64,000 nucleotides of DNA from an uncultured Collinsella sp. (GTDB lineage: Bacteria > Actinomycetota > Coriobacteriia > Coriobacteriales > Coriobacteriaceae): assembly GCA_959599915.1 (NCBI GenBank), contig CAUGJE010000001.1:124001-188000 (forward strand), written 5' to 3'. Position numbers and translations under genes: made by a program. This document shows, in pieces, positions 25,343 to 34,381 of the stretch. Under the pieces are notes generated by a model, which worked only from the letters and a program-made list of their open reading frames with translations, did no database searches and was not told where the DNA came from. How positions within the stretch are numbered: the first letter of the stretch is position 1; each line of letters begins with the position of its first letter.

Positions 25343-25419
25343 CGGGTTGTGGCTCAGTTTGGTAGAGCACTGCGTTCGGGACGCAGGGGTCGCTGGTTCA
25401 AATCCAGTCAACCCGACCA
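25343..25419 (+). tRNA. tRNA-Pro (CGG)
   Basis: Cloverleaf with acceptor CGGGTTG/CAACCCG, D-arm GCTCAGTTTGGTAGAGC, anticodon stem CTGCG/CGCAG with loop TTCGGGA (anticodon CGG) and T-arm CTGGTTCAAATCCAG. The CCA end is encoded. Confidence 0.95.
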
Positions 25420-25429
25420 GAGCATGAGG

Positions 25430-25458
25430 AGGGACCGCTTCTTGCGGTCCCTTTTTTT
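25430..25458 (+). terminator. Terminator of tRNA-Pro
   Basis: AGGGACCGC-TTCTT-GCGGTCCCT followed by seven T. Confidence 0.9.
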
Positions 25459-25531
25459 AGCTATTGTTGTGATACCGCGGCACCCGCGGTATACTCATTC
25501 GAGCTTGTCTCGCTGTATTGTGGAGGTCTAC

Positions 25532-25807
25532 ATGTTTGGACTGAGGGCTCCTGAGCTCATCATTATTCTCGTCGTTGTCTTGATCATCTTCGGGCCTAAG
25601 AACCTGCCGAAGCTCGGCAAGTCCCTCGGCTCTACCGTCAAGAATATACGCGAGGGTATGGAGGGCGACGATAAGGGTGAAACCAAGCAGGCCGAGGACG
25701 TTGTGGTCGAGGAGTCCAAGGAGGACAAGGAGATCGCAGAGCTCGAGGCCAAGCTCGCTGCTGCCAAGAAAAAGCAGGCAGAGGACAGCGACGCGGACGC
25801 AGAGTAG
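25532..25807 (+). CDS. tatA: Twin-arginine translocase subunit TatA/TatE
   Basis: A 91-residue membrane protein that forms the pore of the Tat system, which exports folded proteins. A single N-terminal membrane helix (LIIILVVVLIIFGPKNLPKLG, residues ~9-29) is followed by the hinge FGP, an amphipathic helix and a long charged tail rich in Glu/Lys. The ATG at 25532 has GTGGAGG upstream; any longer start would fall in the tRNA. It is alone here, without tatC. A substrate-binding lipoprotein at 61683 has a Tat-like RR signal. Confidence 0.9.
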   Translation: MFGLRAPELIIILVVVLIIFGPKNLPKLGKSLGSTVKNIREGMEGDDKGETKQAEDVVVEESKEDKEIAELEAKLAAAKKKQAEDSDADAE

Positions 25808-25832
25808 TCCCATCCCTTTGGGGTGAGCACCT

Positions 25833-25866
25833 GACCGGCTTGCCCGCAGGCTAGCCGGTCTTTTTC
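25833..25866 (+). terminator. Terminator of tatA
   Basis: GACCGGCT...AGCCGGTC followed by TTTTT. Confidence 0.85.
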
Positions 25867-25913
25867 GTTTTGTTGACAGTTGATCGTTACATCATAGTTG
25901 GGGAGATATCCGT

Positions 25914-26384
25914 ATGGACGCAAGCCAGATCGTACTGACCGCTGAGGGCCGCCAGAAGCTCGTCGAGGAGCTCGCTTGGCGTGAGGGCGATTACGCCAAG
26001 GAGATCGTCGAGGACATCAAGGAAGCCCGCGCGTTCGGCGACCTTTCGGAGAACTCCGAGTACGATGCCGCCAAGGACAAGCAGGCCCAGAATGCTGCTC
26101 GCATTGCCGAGATTCAGGCCATCCTCGCCAACGCTCAGGTTGCTGCCACCACGGGCGATCTGACCGTCTCCATCGGTTCCACCGTTTCTCTGATCGATCC
26201 CAACGGTGAGGTCATGGAAGTCACACTCGTCGGTACCACCGAGACCAACTCGCTCGAGCACAAGATCTCTAACGAGTCTCCGGTCGGTCACGCCATCATC
26301 GGTCACGGCGAGGGCGACTCCGTTGAGGTCGTTACGCCTTCTGGCAAGACCCGCGTCTACACCATCGCCAAGATCGCACGCTAG
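25914..26384 (+). CDS. greA: Transcription elongation factor GreA
   Basis: A 156-residue factor that enters the RNA polymerase secondary channel and restarts backtracked complexes by stimulating transcript cleavage. The N-terminal coiled coil (~residues 10-75) carries the acidic tip DLSENSEYDAAK. The C-terminal FKBP-like domain has ISNESPVGHAIIGH. Length is normal. It is followed by a terminator and then lysS, the frequent greA-lysS order. Confidence 0.95.
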   Translation: MDASQIVLTAEGRQKLVEELAWREGDYAKEIVEDIKEARAFGDLSENSEYDAAKDKQAQNAARIAEIQAILANAQVAATTGDLTVSIGSTVSLIDPNGEVMEVTLVGTTETNSLEHKISNESPVGHAIIGHGEGDSVEVVTPSGKTRVYTIAKIAR

Positions 26385-26412
26385 ACCACGGTCCCGCGTA
26401 AAGGTATGTTTT

Positions 26413-26446
26413 CGCTCCCTGGGACCGAATCCTGGGGAGCGTTTTA
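26413..26446 (+). terminator. Terminator between greA and lysS
   Basis: CGCTCCC...GGGAGCG followed by TTTTAGTTT. Confidence 0.75.
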
Positions 26447-26463
26447 GTTTGAGGAGGTAACTT

Positions 26464-28428
26464 ATGGCAGAGAACCAGAACGTCGCCGATCAGGCCTCGA
26501 CGCTCAACGACGAGCGCGCCACGCGTCTGGCAAAGCGCGCCGCCCTGTTCGAGGCGGACCAGAACCCCTATCCCGAGCACTCCGAGATCGAGGACTATGT
26601 CGTTGACATTGAGGCCAAATATGCCGATCTTGCCGATGGCGAGGATACTGAGGACGTCGTGAAGATCGGCGGCCGCGTGGTCGCCAAGCGCGGTCAGGGC
26701 AAGATCATGTTTATCGTCGTGCGCGACGCTACCGCCGAGATTCAGCTGTTCTGCCGTATTAACGACATGGACGAGGCGGCCTGGAGCACGCTTAAGGCCC
26801 TCGACTTGGGCGATATCCTGGGCGTGACCGGCGTGGTCGTGCGCACCAAGCGTGGCCAGCTTTCCGTCGCCCCCAAGAGCGCGACGCTGCTCTCCAAGGC
26901 CGTTCGCCCGCTGCCCGAGAAGTTCCATGGCCTCTCCGACAAGGAGACCCGCTATCGTCAGCGCTATGTCGACCTGATTGCCAACGACGATGTTCGCGAG
27001 ACCTTCCGCAAGCGCTCGCAGATTCTCTCCACCTTCCGCCGCTTTATGGAGTCCGACGGCTACATGGAGGTCGAGACCCCCATTCTGCAGACTATCCAGG
27101 GTGGAGCTACGGCTAAGCCGTTCATCACGCACTTCAACGCGCTCGATCAAGAGTGCTACCTGCGCATTGCTACCGAGCTGCACCTCAAGCGCTGCATCGT
27201 CGGTGGCTTTGAGCGTGTCTTCGAGATTGGCCGCATCTTCCGCAACGAGGGTATGGACCTCACCCACAACCCCGAGTTCACCACGATGGAGGCCTATCGT
27301 GCCTTCTCCGATCTCGAGGGCATGAAGGCACTCGCCCAGGGTGTCATCAAGGCTGCCAACAAGGCCATCGGCAACCCCGAGGTCATTGAGTACCAGGGTC
27401 AGACCATCGATCTTTCCGGTGAGTGGGCAAGCCGTCCCATGACCGACATCGTCTCGGACGTGCTCGGCAAGCAGGTCACCATCGACACGCCGGTCGAGGA
27501 GCTTGCCGCCGCCGCACGCGAGAAGGGCCTGGAGATTAAGCCCGAGTGGACTGCTGGCAAGATCATCGCCGAGATTTACGATGAGCTGGGCGAGGACACC
27601 ATCGTCAACCCGACCTTCGTATGCGATTACCCCATCGAGGTCAGCCCGCTTGCCAAGCGTTTTGAGGACGATCCGCGCCTGACGCACCGCTTTGAGCTGG
27701 TCATCGCCGGCCACGAGTACGCCAACGCATTCTCCGAGCTCAACGACCCGGTCGACCAGGCCGAGCGCTTTGCTGCCCAGATGGCTGAGAAGGCCGGCGG
27801 CGACGACGAGGCTATGGAGTACGACGAGGACTACGTGCGCGCCCTCGAGTACGGTATGCCTCCCGCGGGCGGCATCGGCATCGGTATCGATCGCGTGGTC
27901 ATGCTGCTCACCAACCAGGCTTCCATTCGCGACGTCCTGCTGTTCCCGCACATGAAGCCCGAGAAGGGTTTCCAGTCCGGTGCCGCCGCTGCCAAGGCTG
28001 CCGAGGCCGGCAACGCCGCAAGCCCGTTCGTTAAGCCGCTCAAGCCCACGCTCGATTACTCCAAGATCGCCGTTGAGCCGCTGTTCGAGGAATTCGTCGA
28101 CTTTGATACCTTCTCCAAGAGCGATTTCCGCGCTGTGAAGGTCAAGGCATGCGAGGCCGTCAAGAAGTCCAAGAAGCTGCTGAACTTTACGCTCGACGAC
28201 GGCACCGGCACCGACCGCACCATCCTCTCCGGCATCCATGGCTACTATGAGCCCGAGGACCTGGTCGGCAAGACCTTGCTCGCCATCACCAACCTGCCTC
28301 CGCGCAAGATGATGGGCATTCCCAGCTGCGGCATGCTCATCAGCGCTATCCACGAGGAGGAGGGCGAGGAGCGCCTCAACCTGATCCAGCTCGACGCCTC
28401 CATCCCCGCCGGCGCAAAGATGTACTAA
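26464..28428 (+). CDS. lysS: Lysyl-tRNA synthetase (class II) with a C-terminal tRNA-binding domain
   Basis: A 654-residue class II LysRS; the usual length is ~500. The N-terminal OB fold (~55-160) binds the anticodon; motif 2 is FEIGRIFRNEGMD and motif 3 is GGIGIGIDRVVMLLTN near residue 465. Beyond the normal end, an Ala-rich linker leads into a ~110-residue OB-fold domain from about residue 544 (VDFDTFSKSDFRAVKVKACE ... LPPRKMMGIPSCGML). It looks like the Trbp111/EMAP-II tRNA-binding domain normally found at the end of MetRS. That fusion on LysRS is unusual; the base enzyme assignment is secure. Confidence 0.95.
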   Translation: MAENQNVADQASTLNDERATRLAKRAALFEADQNPYPEHSEIEDYVVDIEAKYADLADGEDTEDVVKIGGRVVAKRGQGKIMFIVVRDATAEIQLFCRINDMDEAAWSTLKALDLGDILGVTGVVVRTKRGQLSVAPKSATLLSKAVRPLPEKFHGLSDKETRYRQRYVDLIANDDVRETFRKRSQILSTFRRFMESDGYMEVETPILQTIQGGATAKPFITHFNALDQECYLRIATELHLKRCIVGGFERVFEIGRIFRNEGMDLTHNPEFTTMEAYRAFSDLEGMKALAQGVIKAANKAIGNPEVIEYQGQTIDLSGEWASRPMTDIVSDVLGKQVTIDTPVEELAAAAREKGLEIKPEWTAGKIIAEIYDELGEDTIVNPTFVCDYPIEVSPLAKRFEDDPRLTHRFELVIAGHEYANAFSELNDPVDQAERFAAQMAEKAGGDDEAMEYDEDYVRALEYGMPPAGGIGIGIDRVVMLLTNQASIRDVLLFPHMKPEKGFQSGAAAAKAAEAGNAASPFVKPLKPTLDYSKIAVEPLFEEFVDFDTFSKSDFRAVKVKACEAVKKSKKLLNFTLDDGTGTDRTILSGIHGYYEPEDLVGKTLLAITNLPPRKMMGIPSCGMLISAIHEEEGEERLNLIQLDASIPAGAKMY

Positions 28429-28431
28429 CTA

Positions 28432-28458
28432 GTTACGCGGTTCTACGAACCGCGTAAC
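28432..28458. terminator. Hairpin directly after lysS
   Basis: GTTACGCGGTT/AACCGCGTAAC, an 11-bp perfect stem without a T-tract, three bases after the lysS stop. A second, more typical terminator follows at 28507. Confidence 0.5.
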
Positions 28459-28506
28459 GGCTCGACGCTGCGCGGGCCGCATTTGGACAATCTGACGTTC
28501 AACTTC

Positions 28507-28540
28507 AAGGGCGCGACCAGAAGGTCAGCGCCCTTTCGTT
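28507..28540 (+). terminator. Terminator downstream of lysS
   Basis: AAGGGCGC...GCGCCCTT followed by a T-containing stretch. The remaining gap to 28748 holds no gene that I can see. Confidence 0.6.
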
Positions 28541-28748
28541 TCACGTCACCTTGTCTCAAATGCGACCCGCTCGTTGGCGTTGCCAATACATCGGCGTTGC
28601 CTTGGCCGTCAATAGTCATTGGGGACGTTCTTAAACGACTACCCAACGGCTATTGAGCACATGGCTCGCATGGCAGCCGTCTCTTTTATGTTTCCTTTAG
28701 CCGTTGCTGCCTAGGATGGGGGTTAGTCGGTAGGAAGGGAGCGTCTAT

Positions 28749-30317
28749 ATGGACGACGCGAGCGAGCGTGCAATCGAAGAGGACATGCTCGATCAGTTCA
28801 ATTACTTTGACGATGAGGATGAGGAACTAATCGATCGTCGCGAGCCGGCATCGCTTGACTCATTTGATCTGGTCGATGAAGAGACTGATGAGGTTGAGGA
28901 CGAATCAACGGAGCCCCCACAGTCTTCGCGCCTTGACTCGCTGCTTTCGAGAGCCCCCATGCACCACGGTGTTCGTGCCGGCGCACTCCATATGAAAACA
29001 GACTGGCACCAGATCGTGACGGCAGGCGATGAGCTTGCCGTCGATGCGCCGCTCACCGATAAGTCATCCATCATCTGCCGCACCGGTATGCTTATGCTCG
29101 CGAGCGGAACGGGTGCTTGGCGTGTACGCGATACCATGAATCGCGTTGCCGCCGTACTCGGTGTCACCGTCCACGTTGACTTAAGTCTTCTGTCGTTTGA
29201 GTGCACCTGCATCAAAGATGGCCACTGCTTTAACGAGGTTGTCAGCCTGCCCACAACAGGAGTCAATACCCATCGCATTTGGATGATGGAGAGCTTCCTA
29301 AAGGAAATCGAGACGTATGGGCGCCGGTTTACCGTGCACGAATACCACGAGATGCTCAAGACCGTTGAGAGTTCAAAACCCGATTACTCTCCCTGGCAAC
29401 AGGGCCTTGCGGCAGCTTGTGCTTGCGGCGCCTTCGTCTTTTTGCTCGGCGGCGGCCCTATCGAGATGGCCTGCGCATTCGTAGGCGCTGGTGTTGGCAA
29501 CTTTGCTCGCTCTCATATTCTCAAGCAGGGTCTTGGCCAGTTTAGCGCGCTGACGATTGGCGTTGCGCTCGCTTGCGTTTCGTATCTGCTGGCATTGCTC
29601 GGCCTTGGCCAGGTCGTACCGGGGGCAATGTCGCACCAAGAAGGCTATATCGGCGCCATGCTCTTTGTGATTCCCGGCTTTCCCCTCATTACGGCAGGCC
29701 TCGACATCGCTAAGCTCGATATGCGAAGCGGCATTGAGCGTCTTTCGTATGCCGTGTCGATTATTGTGATGGCGACCCTTGTGGGCTGGATGGTTGCAGA
29801 GTGTGTGGGGCTGGCACCGGATGATTTTGCCCCGCTCGGCCTTTCGCCGCTTGCCCTTACGCTCCTGCGCGTGGTGATGAGCTTCGTTGGCGTATTCGGC
29901 TTCTCGGTGATGTTCAACAGCCCGGTAAAGATGGCCGCGGCAGCTGGGCTGATCGGCGCCGTGTCCAATACCTTGCGCCTTACGCTCGTCGATGCGCCGG
30001 CGCTGTTTCCCTTCCTGGGCCTGAGCGTAGGTATGCCTCCCGAGGCGGCAGCGTTTATTGGCGCGCTGGTATCGGGGCTGCTCGCGAGCTTAGCCGAAAT
30101 CAAGCTCACCTACCCACGTATCGCCCTCACGGTGCCATCGATTGTCATTATGGTGCCGGGCTTGTGTCTGTATCGCTCGATGTATTACATGTGCACCTTC
30201 GACACGGTCAATATGCTCGGCTGGTTTGTGCGTGCAGTGCTCATCGTGGCGTTTTTGCCCGTTGGCCTGGGTGTGGCGCGCACGCTCACCGACCCTCGCT
30301 GGCGCCACACCAGCTAA
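28749..30317 (+). CDS. ThrE-family threonine/serine exporter
   Basis: A 522-residue membrane protein fusing the two halves of the ThrE family (DUF1212 and DUF3815). Residues 1-85 are very acidic and low in complexity. The cytoplasmic portion follows (~90-215; CRTGMLMLASGTGAWRVRDTM is the conserved start, with the polar pocket residues seen in this family). About ten membrane helices then run to the C-terminus. Corynebacterium ThrE exports threonine and serine by proton antiport; the substrate here is inferred. Start: ATG at 28749 with GGAAGGGAG upstream. Confidence 0.8.
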   Translation: MDDASERAIEEDMLDQFNYFDDEDEELIDRREPASLDSFDLVDEETDEVEDESTEPPQSSRLDSLLSRAPMHHGVRAGALHMKTDWHQIVTAGDELAVDAPLTDKSSIICRTGMLMLASGTGAWRVRDTMNRVAAVLGVTVHVDLSLLSFECTCIKDGHCFNEVVSLPTTGVNTHRIWMMESFLKEIETYGRRFTVHEYHEMLKTVESSKPDYSPWQQGLAAACACGAFVFLLGGGPIEMACAFVGAGVGNFARSHILKQGLGQFSALTIGVALACVSYLLALLGLGQVVPGAMSHQEGYIGAMLFVIPGFPLITAGLDIAKLDMRSGIERLSYAVSIIVMATLVGWMVAECVGLAPDDFAPLGLSPLALTLLRVVMSFVGVFGFSVMFNSPVKMAAAAGLIGAVSNTLRLTLVDAPALFPFLGLSVGMPPEAAAFIGALVSGLLASLAEIKLTYPRIALTVPSIVIMVPGLCLYRSMYYMCTFDTVNMLGWFVRAVLIVAFLPVGLGVARTLTDPRWRHTS

Positions 30318-30351
30318 TTGGTGCAAATGAAACTGATCCGCAAAACATGAA

Positions 30352-30442
30352 CGTGGATAATCTCCCGTTTTTGGCCTGTTTACGGGCTCAAAACGGGAGA
30401 TTATCCACGCTCGTGGAATGGGTGTCCGAAAATCCACGCTCG
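30352..30442. repeat. GTGGATAATCTCCC palindromic element, copy 1
   Basis: A perfect 20-bp inverted repeat (CGTGGATAATCTCCCGTTTT at 30352-30371 with 30390-30409) is followed 18 bp later by GAAAATCCACGCTCG (30428-30442). A second element with the same plan lies at 51135-51277. The rest of the gap up to clpC contains a further small hairpin, AAAGCGCC/GGCGCTTT (30554-30578). Confidence 0.75.
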
Positions 30443-30614
30443 TTGGGCCGATGCAGACGCACCTGGCAATTCCTTTTTTGTAGACGTTGTCGTATGGCTG
30501 CATGCGGAAAAGGCCCCAGCGGTTAACATATACTCCATATGGGTAAAGAGACCAAAGCGCCGCCACGAGTGGCGCTTTGCGTTTGAAAAACTAGCTCGTC
30601 TAAGAGGAACTAGC

Positions 30615-33257
30615 ATGTTAGACCGTTTTACCGATCGCGCGCGCAAGGTCATGTCCATGGCCAAGCAAGAGGCGCTCGATCTGCACTCAAATAAGGTGGG
30701 CACCGAGCACCTGCTGCTCGCGCTCGCTAAGGAGGACGAGGGTATTGCCGCCGAGGCACTGCGCTCGCTCGATATCTCCTACGATGACATCATGGATACC
30801 CTCAAAGAGGTCCAGACCACGGTTCCCGAGCCCAGCGAGGAGACCGAGGCTGCCAAGCTCGCCTTTACGCCGCTCGTCATCAGCGTGATGGAGCGCTCCT
30901 TCCGCGTGGCGCGTGAGAACAACCAGACCTACGTTTCGACCGAGCACTTGCTCATCGGCATCGTCGAAGAGGGCAACGGCATGGCCATGGACATCCTCAT
31001 GCGCCTGGGTGTGTCGTCCGCCTCCATCAAAAAGGCTATCGAGAAACTCACCGCCAAGGACCAGGATAAGAAGCGCCCGCTCGCTGGCGCCGGTGCTGGT
31101 CGTCCCGGTACGGGTCTGCCGTTCTTTAGCGGCTCGGATGCCTCCCAGCAAAAGGGGAGCGGCACCGATACACTTAAGCAGTTCGCGACCAACCTTACGC
31201 AGAAGGCGCGCGACAGCGAACTCGATCCGGTGATCGGCCGCGAAAAGGAAGTCCAGCGTATGATGGAGATCCTTTCGCGCCGCACCAAGAACAACCCGCT
31301 TATCCTGGGCGATCCCGGCGTGGGCAAAACGGCCATCGTCGAGGGCCTGGCGCAGCAGATTGCTGCTGGCAATGTGCCCGAGAATCTTATGAACCAGAAT
31401 ATCTGGACGCTCGATCTGCCGGGTCTTGTCGCGGGTGCCAAGTATCGCGGTGAGTTTGAGGAGCGCCTCAAGAACGTGATCCAGGAGGCGACCGAAGCCG
31501 ACGACGTCATCTTGTTTATCGACGAGATGCACACCATCATCGGTGCCGGTTCTGCCGAGGGATCCATCGATGCAAGCTCCATGCTCAAGCCCGTGCTCGC
31601 GCGTGGTGCCTTCCAGATTATCGGCGCCACCACGGCCGAGGAATTCCGCAAGTACCTCACCAAGGACCCGGCCTTCGAGCGTCGCTTCCAGACCATCGAT
31701 GTCGAGGAGCCGAGCGTCGAGGACACGGTCAAGATCCTGACTGCGCTCAAGCCGCGCTACGAGGAGCACCACCACGTGCGTTACACGCAGGGTGCCATCG
31801 AGGCCGCTGCGAACCTCTCCAACCGCTACATTCAGGATCGCTTCCTGCCCGATAAGGCCATCGACCTCATTGACGAGGCCGGTGCCCGCGCTCGCATCGC
31901 CGCGAATCGCGCACCCGAGCCGGTGCGCGAGGCCGAGCATCGCATCGAGGAACTCAAGGCTGCCGCACAGGAGGCTACCGAGAGCGACGACATGAACAAG
32001 GCCGCCGAGATCACCGAGCAGCAGAAGGCCGCCGAGATTGAACTCGCCGAAGCCAAGGCCGCCTGGACCGCCGAGCTCGACGCCAGCCCGCTCACCATCG
32101 ACGTGAGTCAGATTGCCGACATCGTGTCCGTGACCTCTGGCGTGCCGGTTTCCTCGCTCACCGAGAGCGAGAGCCGTCGCCTGCTGCAGACCGAAAGCGT
32201 GCTCAAGACCCGCATTATCGGCCAGGACGAGGCCGTCGAGGCCGTCGCCAAGGCCGTGCGCCGCAGCCGTTCGCCGCTCAAGGACCCGCGTCGCCCCGGC
32301 GGCAGCTTTATCTTCCTGGGTCCCACCGGCACAGGCAAGACCGAGCTCGCCAAGACGCTCGCCGAGTACCTCTTTGGCAGCAAGGATGCGCTCATCAGCT
32401 TCGACATGTCCGAGTTCGGTAGCGAGTTCGAGGTATCCAAGCTCATCGGTAGCCCTCCGGGTTACGTTGGTCACGACGAGGGCGGCCAGCTCACTAAGGC
32501 CGTTCGTCGCCACCCGTACTCGGTCGTGCTGTTCGACGAGATCGAGAAGGCGCACCCCGATATCTTCAACATCCTGCTGCAGGTGCTGGAGGAGGGTCGT
32601 CTGACCGATAGCCAGGGCAAGACGGTCGACTTCCGCAACACCGTGATCATCATGACGTCCAACGTGGGCGCCCGCGAGATCGCACAGGATGCGAGCGTTG
32701 GCTTTGGCACCACCGGCGAGCAGGGCCTCACCTCGAGTGAGATCCGCGGCCGCGCGATGGGCGAGCTCAAGCGCCTGTTCCGCCCCGAGCTGCTCAACCG
32801 CATCGATGACATCGTGGTGTTCCAGAAGCTCTCGGGCGAGAATCTCACCAAGATCGCGCACCTGCTGGTGGACGACCTGCGTCAGCGTCTGATTGCCAAC
32901 GGCATGAACATCAAGCTCACTGATGCGGCCTATGACAAGATCGTGGCCGAGGGCACCGACCTTACCAATGGCGCGCGTCCGCTGCGCCGTGCCATCCAAA
33001 AGCTCATCGAGGACCCGTTGTCCGAGGAGCTGCTGGCCGGCGAGTGGGGTGAGGGCGATACCGTCCTGTGCGATGTGGCCGATGGCAAGTTTGTCTTTAG
33101 CCACGGCACGGGCGAGATTCCGGCGCCGCGTCCGGCGGGCACGCTCGGTGGCGATACCGCTCCGGCGGCGCCGCACACTGGCAGCGCTGCGCCCGTCAGC
33201 GGTGGCGTGACCTCGGGCCCCGGCGGCATGATGCAAGCCGGCTCTGGCGCGCTGTAG
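30615..33257 (+). CDS. clpC: Clp protease ATP-binding subunit ClpC
   Basis: An 880-residue AAA+ unfoldase that feeds proteins to ClpP. The N-domain has two Clp repeats (FTDRARKVMSMAKQEA at residue ~5). AAA1 Walker A GDPGVGKT is near 233, and the mid-region coil (~415-480) has the short ClpC-type M domain. AAA2 Walker A GPTGTGKT is near 569, and SVGFG near 694 matches the ClpP-docking loop. The last ~50 residues are a Pro/Gly/Ala tail not found in most ClpC. No CtsR-type gene is adjacent. Confidence 0.95.
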   Translation: MLDRFTDRARKVMSMAKQEALDLHSNKVGTEHLLLALAKEDEGIAAEALRSLDISYDDIMDTLKEVQTTVPEPSEETEAAKLAFTPLVISVMERSFRVARENNQTYVSTEHLLIGIVEEGNGMAMDILMRLGVSSASIKKAIEKLTAKDQDKKRPLAGAGAGRPGTGLPFFSGSDASQQKGSGTDTLKQFATNLTQKARDSELDPVIGREKEVQRMMEILSRRTKNNPLILGDPGVGKTAIVEGLAQQIAAGNVPENLMNQNIWTLDLPGLVAGAKYRGEFEERLKNVIQEATEADDVILFIDEMHTIIGAGSAEGSIDASSMLKPVLARGAFQIIGATTAEEFRKYLTKDPAFERRFQTIDVEEPSVEDTVKILTALKPRYEEHHHVRYTQGAIEAAANLSNRYIQDRFLPDKAIDLIDEAGARARIAANRAPEPVREAEHRIEELKAAAQEATESDDMNKAAEITEQQKAAEIELAEAKAAWTAELDASPLTIDVSQIADIVSVTSGVPVSSLTESESRRLLQTESVLKTRIIGQDEAVEAVAKAVRRSRSPLKDPRRPGGSFIFLGPTGTGKTELAKTLAEYLFGSKDALISFDMSEFGSEFEVSKLIGSPPGYVGHDEGGQLTKAVRRHPYSVVLFDEIEKAHPDIFNILLQVLEEGRLTDSQGKTVDFRNTVIIMTSNVGAREIAQDASVGFGTTGEQGLTSSEIRGRAMGELKRLFRPELLNRIDDIVVFQKLSGENLTKIAHLLVDDLRQRLIANGMNIKLTDAAYDKIVAEGTDLTNGARPLRRAIQKLIEDPLSEELLAGEWGEGDTVLCDVADGKFVFSHGTGEIPAPRPAGTLGGDTAPAAPHTGSAAPVSGGVTSGPGGMMQAGSGAL

Positions 33258-33283
33258 GGATTGAATATAACCTTGCATGATGG

Positions 33284-33316
33284 GGGGCGTTTCCGATGGA
33301 GGTGCGCCCCTTTTCT
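33284..33316 (+). terminator. Terminator of clpC
   Basis: GGGGCG...CGCCCC followed by TTTTCTT. It separates clpC from the peptide island. Confidence 0.65.
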
Positions 33317-33385
33317 TGTAGAGAAGAGTTTCCGGTAACGATAAAATAATTGAAAAAGTTCTGCTGGATGGCAAAAGGAGTTACT

Positions 33386-33955
33386 ATGGCAAATAGCGCT
33401 CAAAGAATTGAGATGTCGTTCGATAACATGAGAAAAATCGGAATGGTTCTTTGTGCCGTGCTGGTACTTATAGCCATCGCTACCATCGCCGTCTTTGGTT
33501 CGGCATTTGTTGTTGCATGCCAAAGTATTTTGAACGGCGCAGTGGTAATCGAGGGGGTCGTTGAGCTTGGTAAGGGCGGCAGCATCGCGCTCCCAAACTT
33601 GGCGCTATGGGCGGTTTTGCTCCTTGCAGGGGAGTTCACATTGTTAAGCATCAGCTTCGATGTCGCCCGTCGTCAATCGCCTTTTACTATTCGACATGCA
33701 CGGATGATTACCGTTATTGCTTGCCTATTTGCAATCAATGCCGTGATGGGCTCTCTACAGATTGGCAGCGATTTAAAAATAATGATGGGTAATTGTATGT
33801 TGAGCTGTCGTATGAATTCCGCTCTCCTTCAGATTGGTGACTCAGGCATCACTTTGGATGTGGGATCCATCATTGCAATGATGGTTGCTTTCGCTTTGTC
33901 GATCTTCTGGCGCTATGGGGCGCTTTTGCAGTCCCAGTCCGATGATTTGGTCTAG
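33386..33955 (+). CDS. DUF2975-like four-helix membrane protein
   Basis: A 189-residue protein with about four membrane segments (residues ~14-40, 69-95, 110-130, 157-180). The layout and the adjacent small XRE regulator match the DUF2975/YozG pairs of Firmicutes, in which a membrane protein and a regulator are co-transcribed. The ATG at 33386 has AAAAGGAG upstream. Its base composition is more AT-rich than that of clpC, which suggests the start of a foreign segment. It may sense a membrane signal and control the regulator (inference). Confidence 0.65.
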   Translation: MANSAQRIEMSFDNMRKIGMVLCAVLVLIAIATIAVFGSAFVVACQSILNGAVVIEGVVELGKGGSIALPNLALWAVLLLAGEFTLLSISFDVARRQSPFTIRHARMITVIACLFAINAVMGSLQIGSDLKIMMGNCMLSCRMNSALLQIGDSGITLDVGSIIAMMVAFALSIFWRYGALLQSQSDDLV

Positions 33956-33965
33956 GTGATTGACC

Positions 33966-34292
33966 ATGGATTATCTCATTATTGAGGTTGAGACACTTTT
34001 GCTCAAGACCGGGAAAACAAATGCCGATCTAATAAGAGCGACTGGGCATACGCCAGCTAACATTTCTAAAATCCGTAATGCAAAAATTAAGGCCATACGC
34101 TTGAAGACATTGCTCGATATCTGTGTTGAGTTGGATTGTCAGCCGGGAGATTTGATCCGTCGCGTGAGTGAAATAGAACTTGAGGAACTTACCATCGCGC
34201 GCGCGCGGAATAAGATTTTGCAAAGACGCAATCCCGACCCTTCCGAGATATTGCCCACAGAGGTTTACGTAGTAGATCTTTCTAAGGAATAA
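33966..34292 (+). CDS. XRE-family helix-turn-helix regulator
   Basis: A 108-residue protein whose first 70 residues form a Cro/CI-type DNA-binding domain: LLLKTGKTNADLIRATGHT, then ANISKIRNAKIKAIRLKTLL and DICVELDCQPGDLI. The C-terminal ~35 residues are charged. It starts at ATG 33966 (AGGTGAT upstream), ten bases after the DUF2975-like gene. It lies just before a promoter with a 7-bp-armed palindrome (34395-34413), its most likely target. Confidence 0.85.
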   Translation: MDYLIIEVETLLLKTGKTNADLIRATGHTPANISKIRNAKIKAIRLKTLLDICVELDCQPGDLIRRVSEIELEELTIARARNKILQRRNPDPSEILPTEVYVVDLSKE

Positions 34293-34327
34293 CAAAACAG
34301 AATAAGAAGACAAGCACGTATGCATGC

Positions 34328-34370
34328 AAGGCCCCTACCGCAAGCGATCGGTAGGAGCCTTAATTTATTT
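34328..34370 (+). terminator. Terminator after the XRE regulator
   Basis: AAGGC.CCTACCG / CGGTAGG.GCCTT stem (34328-34360) followed by TAATTTATTT. It isolates the regulator genes from the peptide promoter. Confidence 0.8.
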
Positions 34371-34381
34371 GAAAATAGTTC

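Noticed and set aside
30352..30442. Cluster of DnaA-box-like TTATCCACG as a replication origin
   Set aside because: The ninth base differs from the consensus, and dnaA, dnaN, rnpA and gidAB are not nearby.
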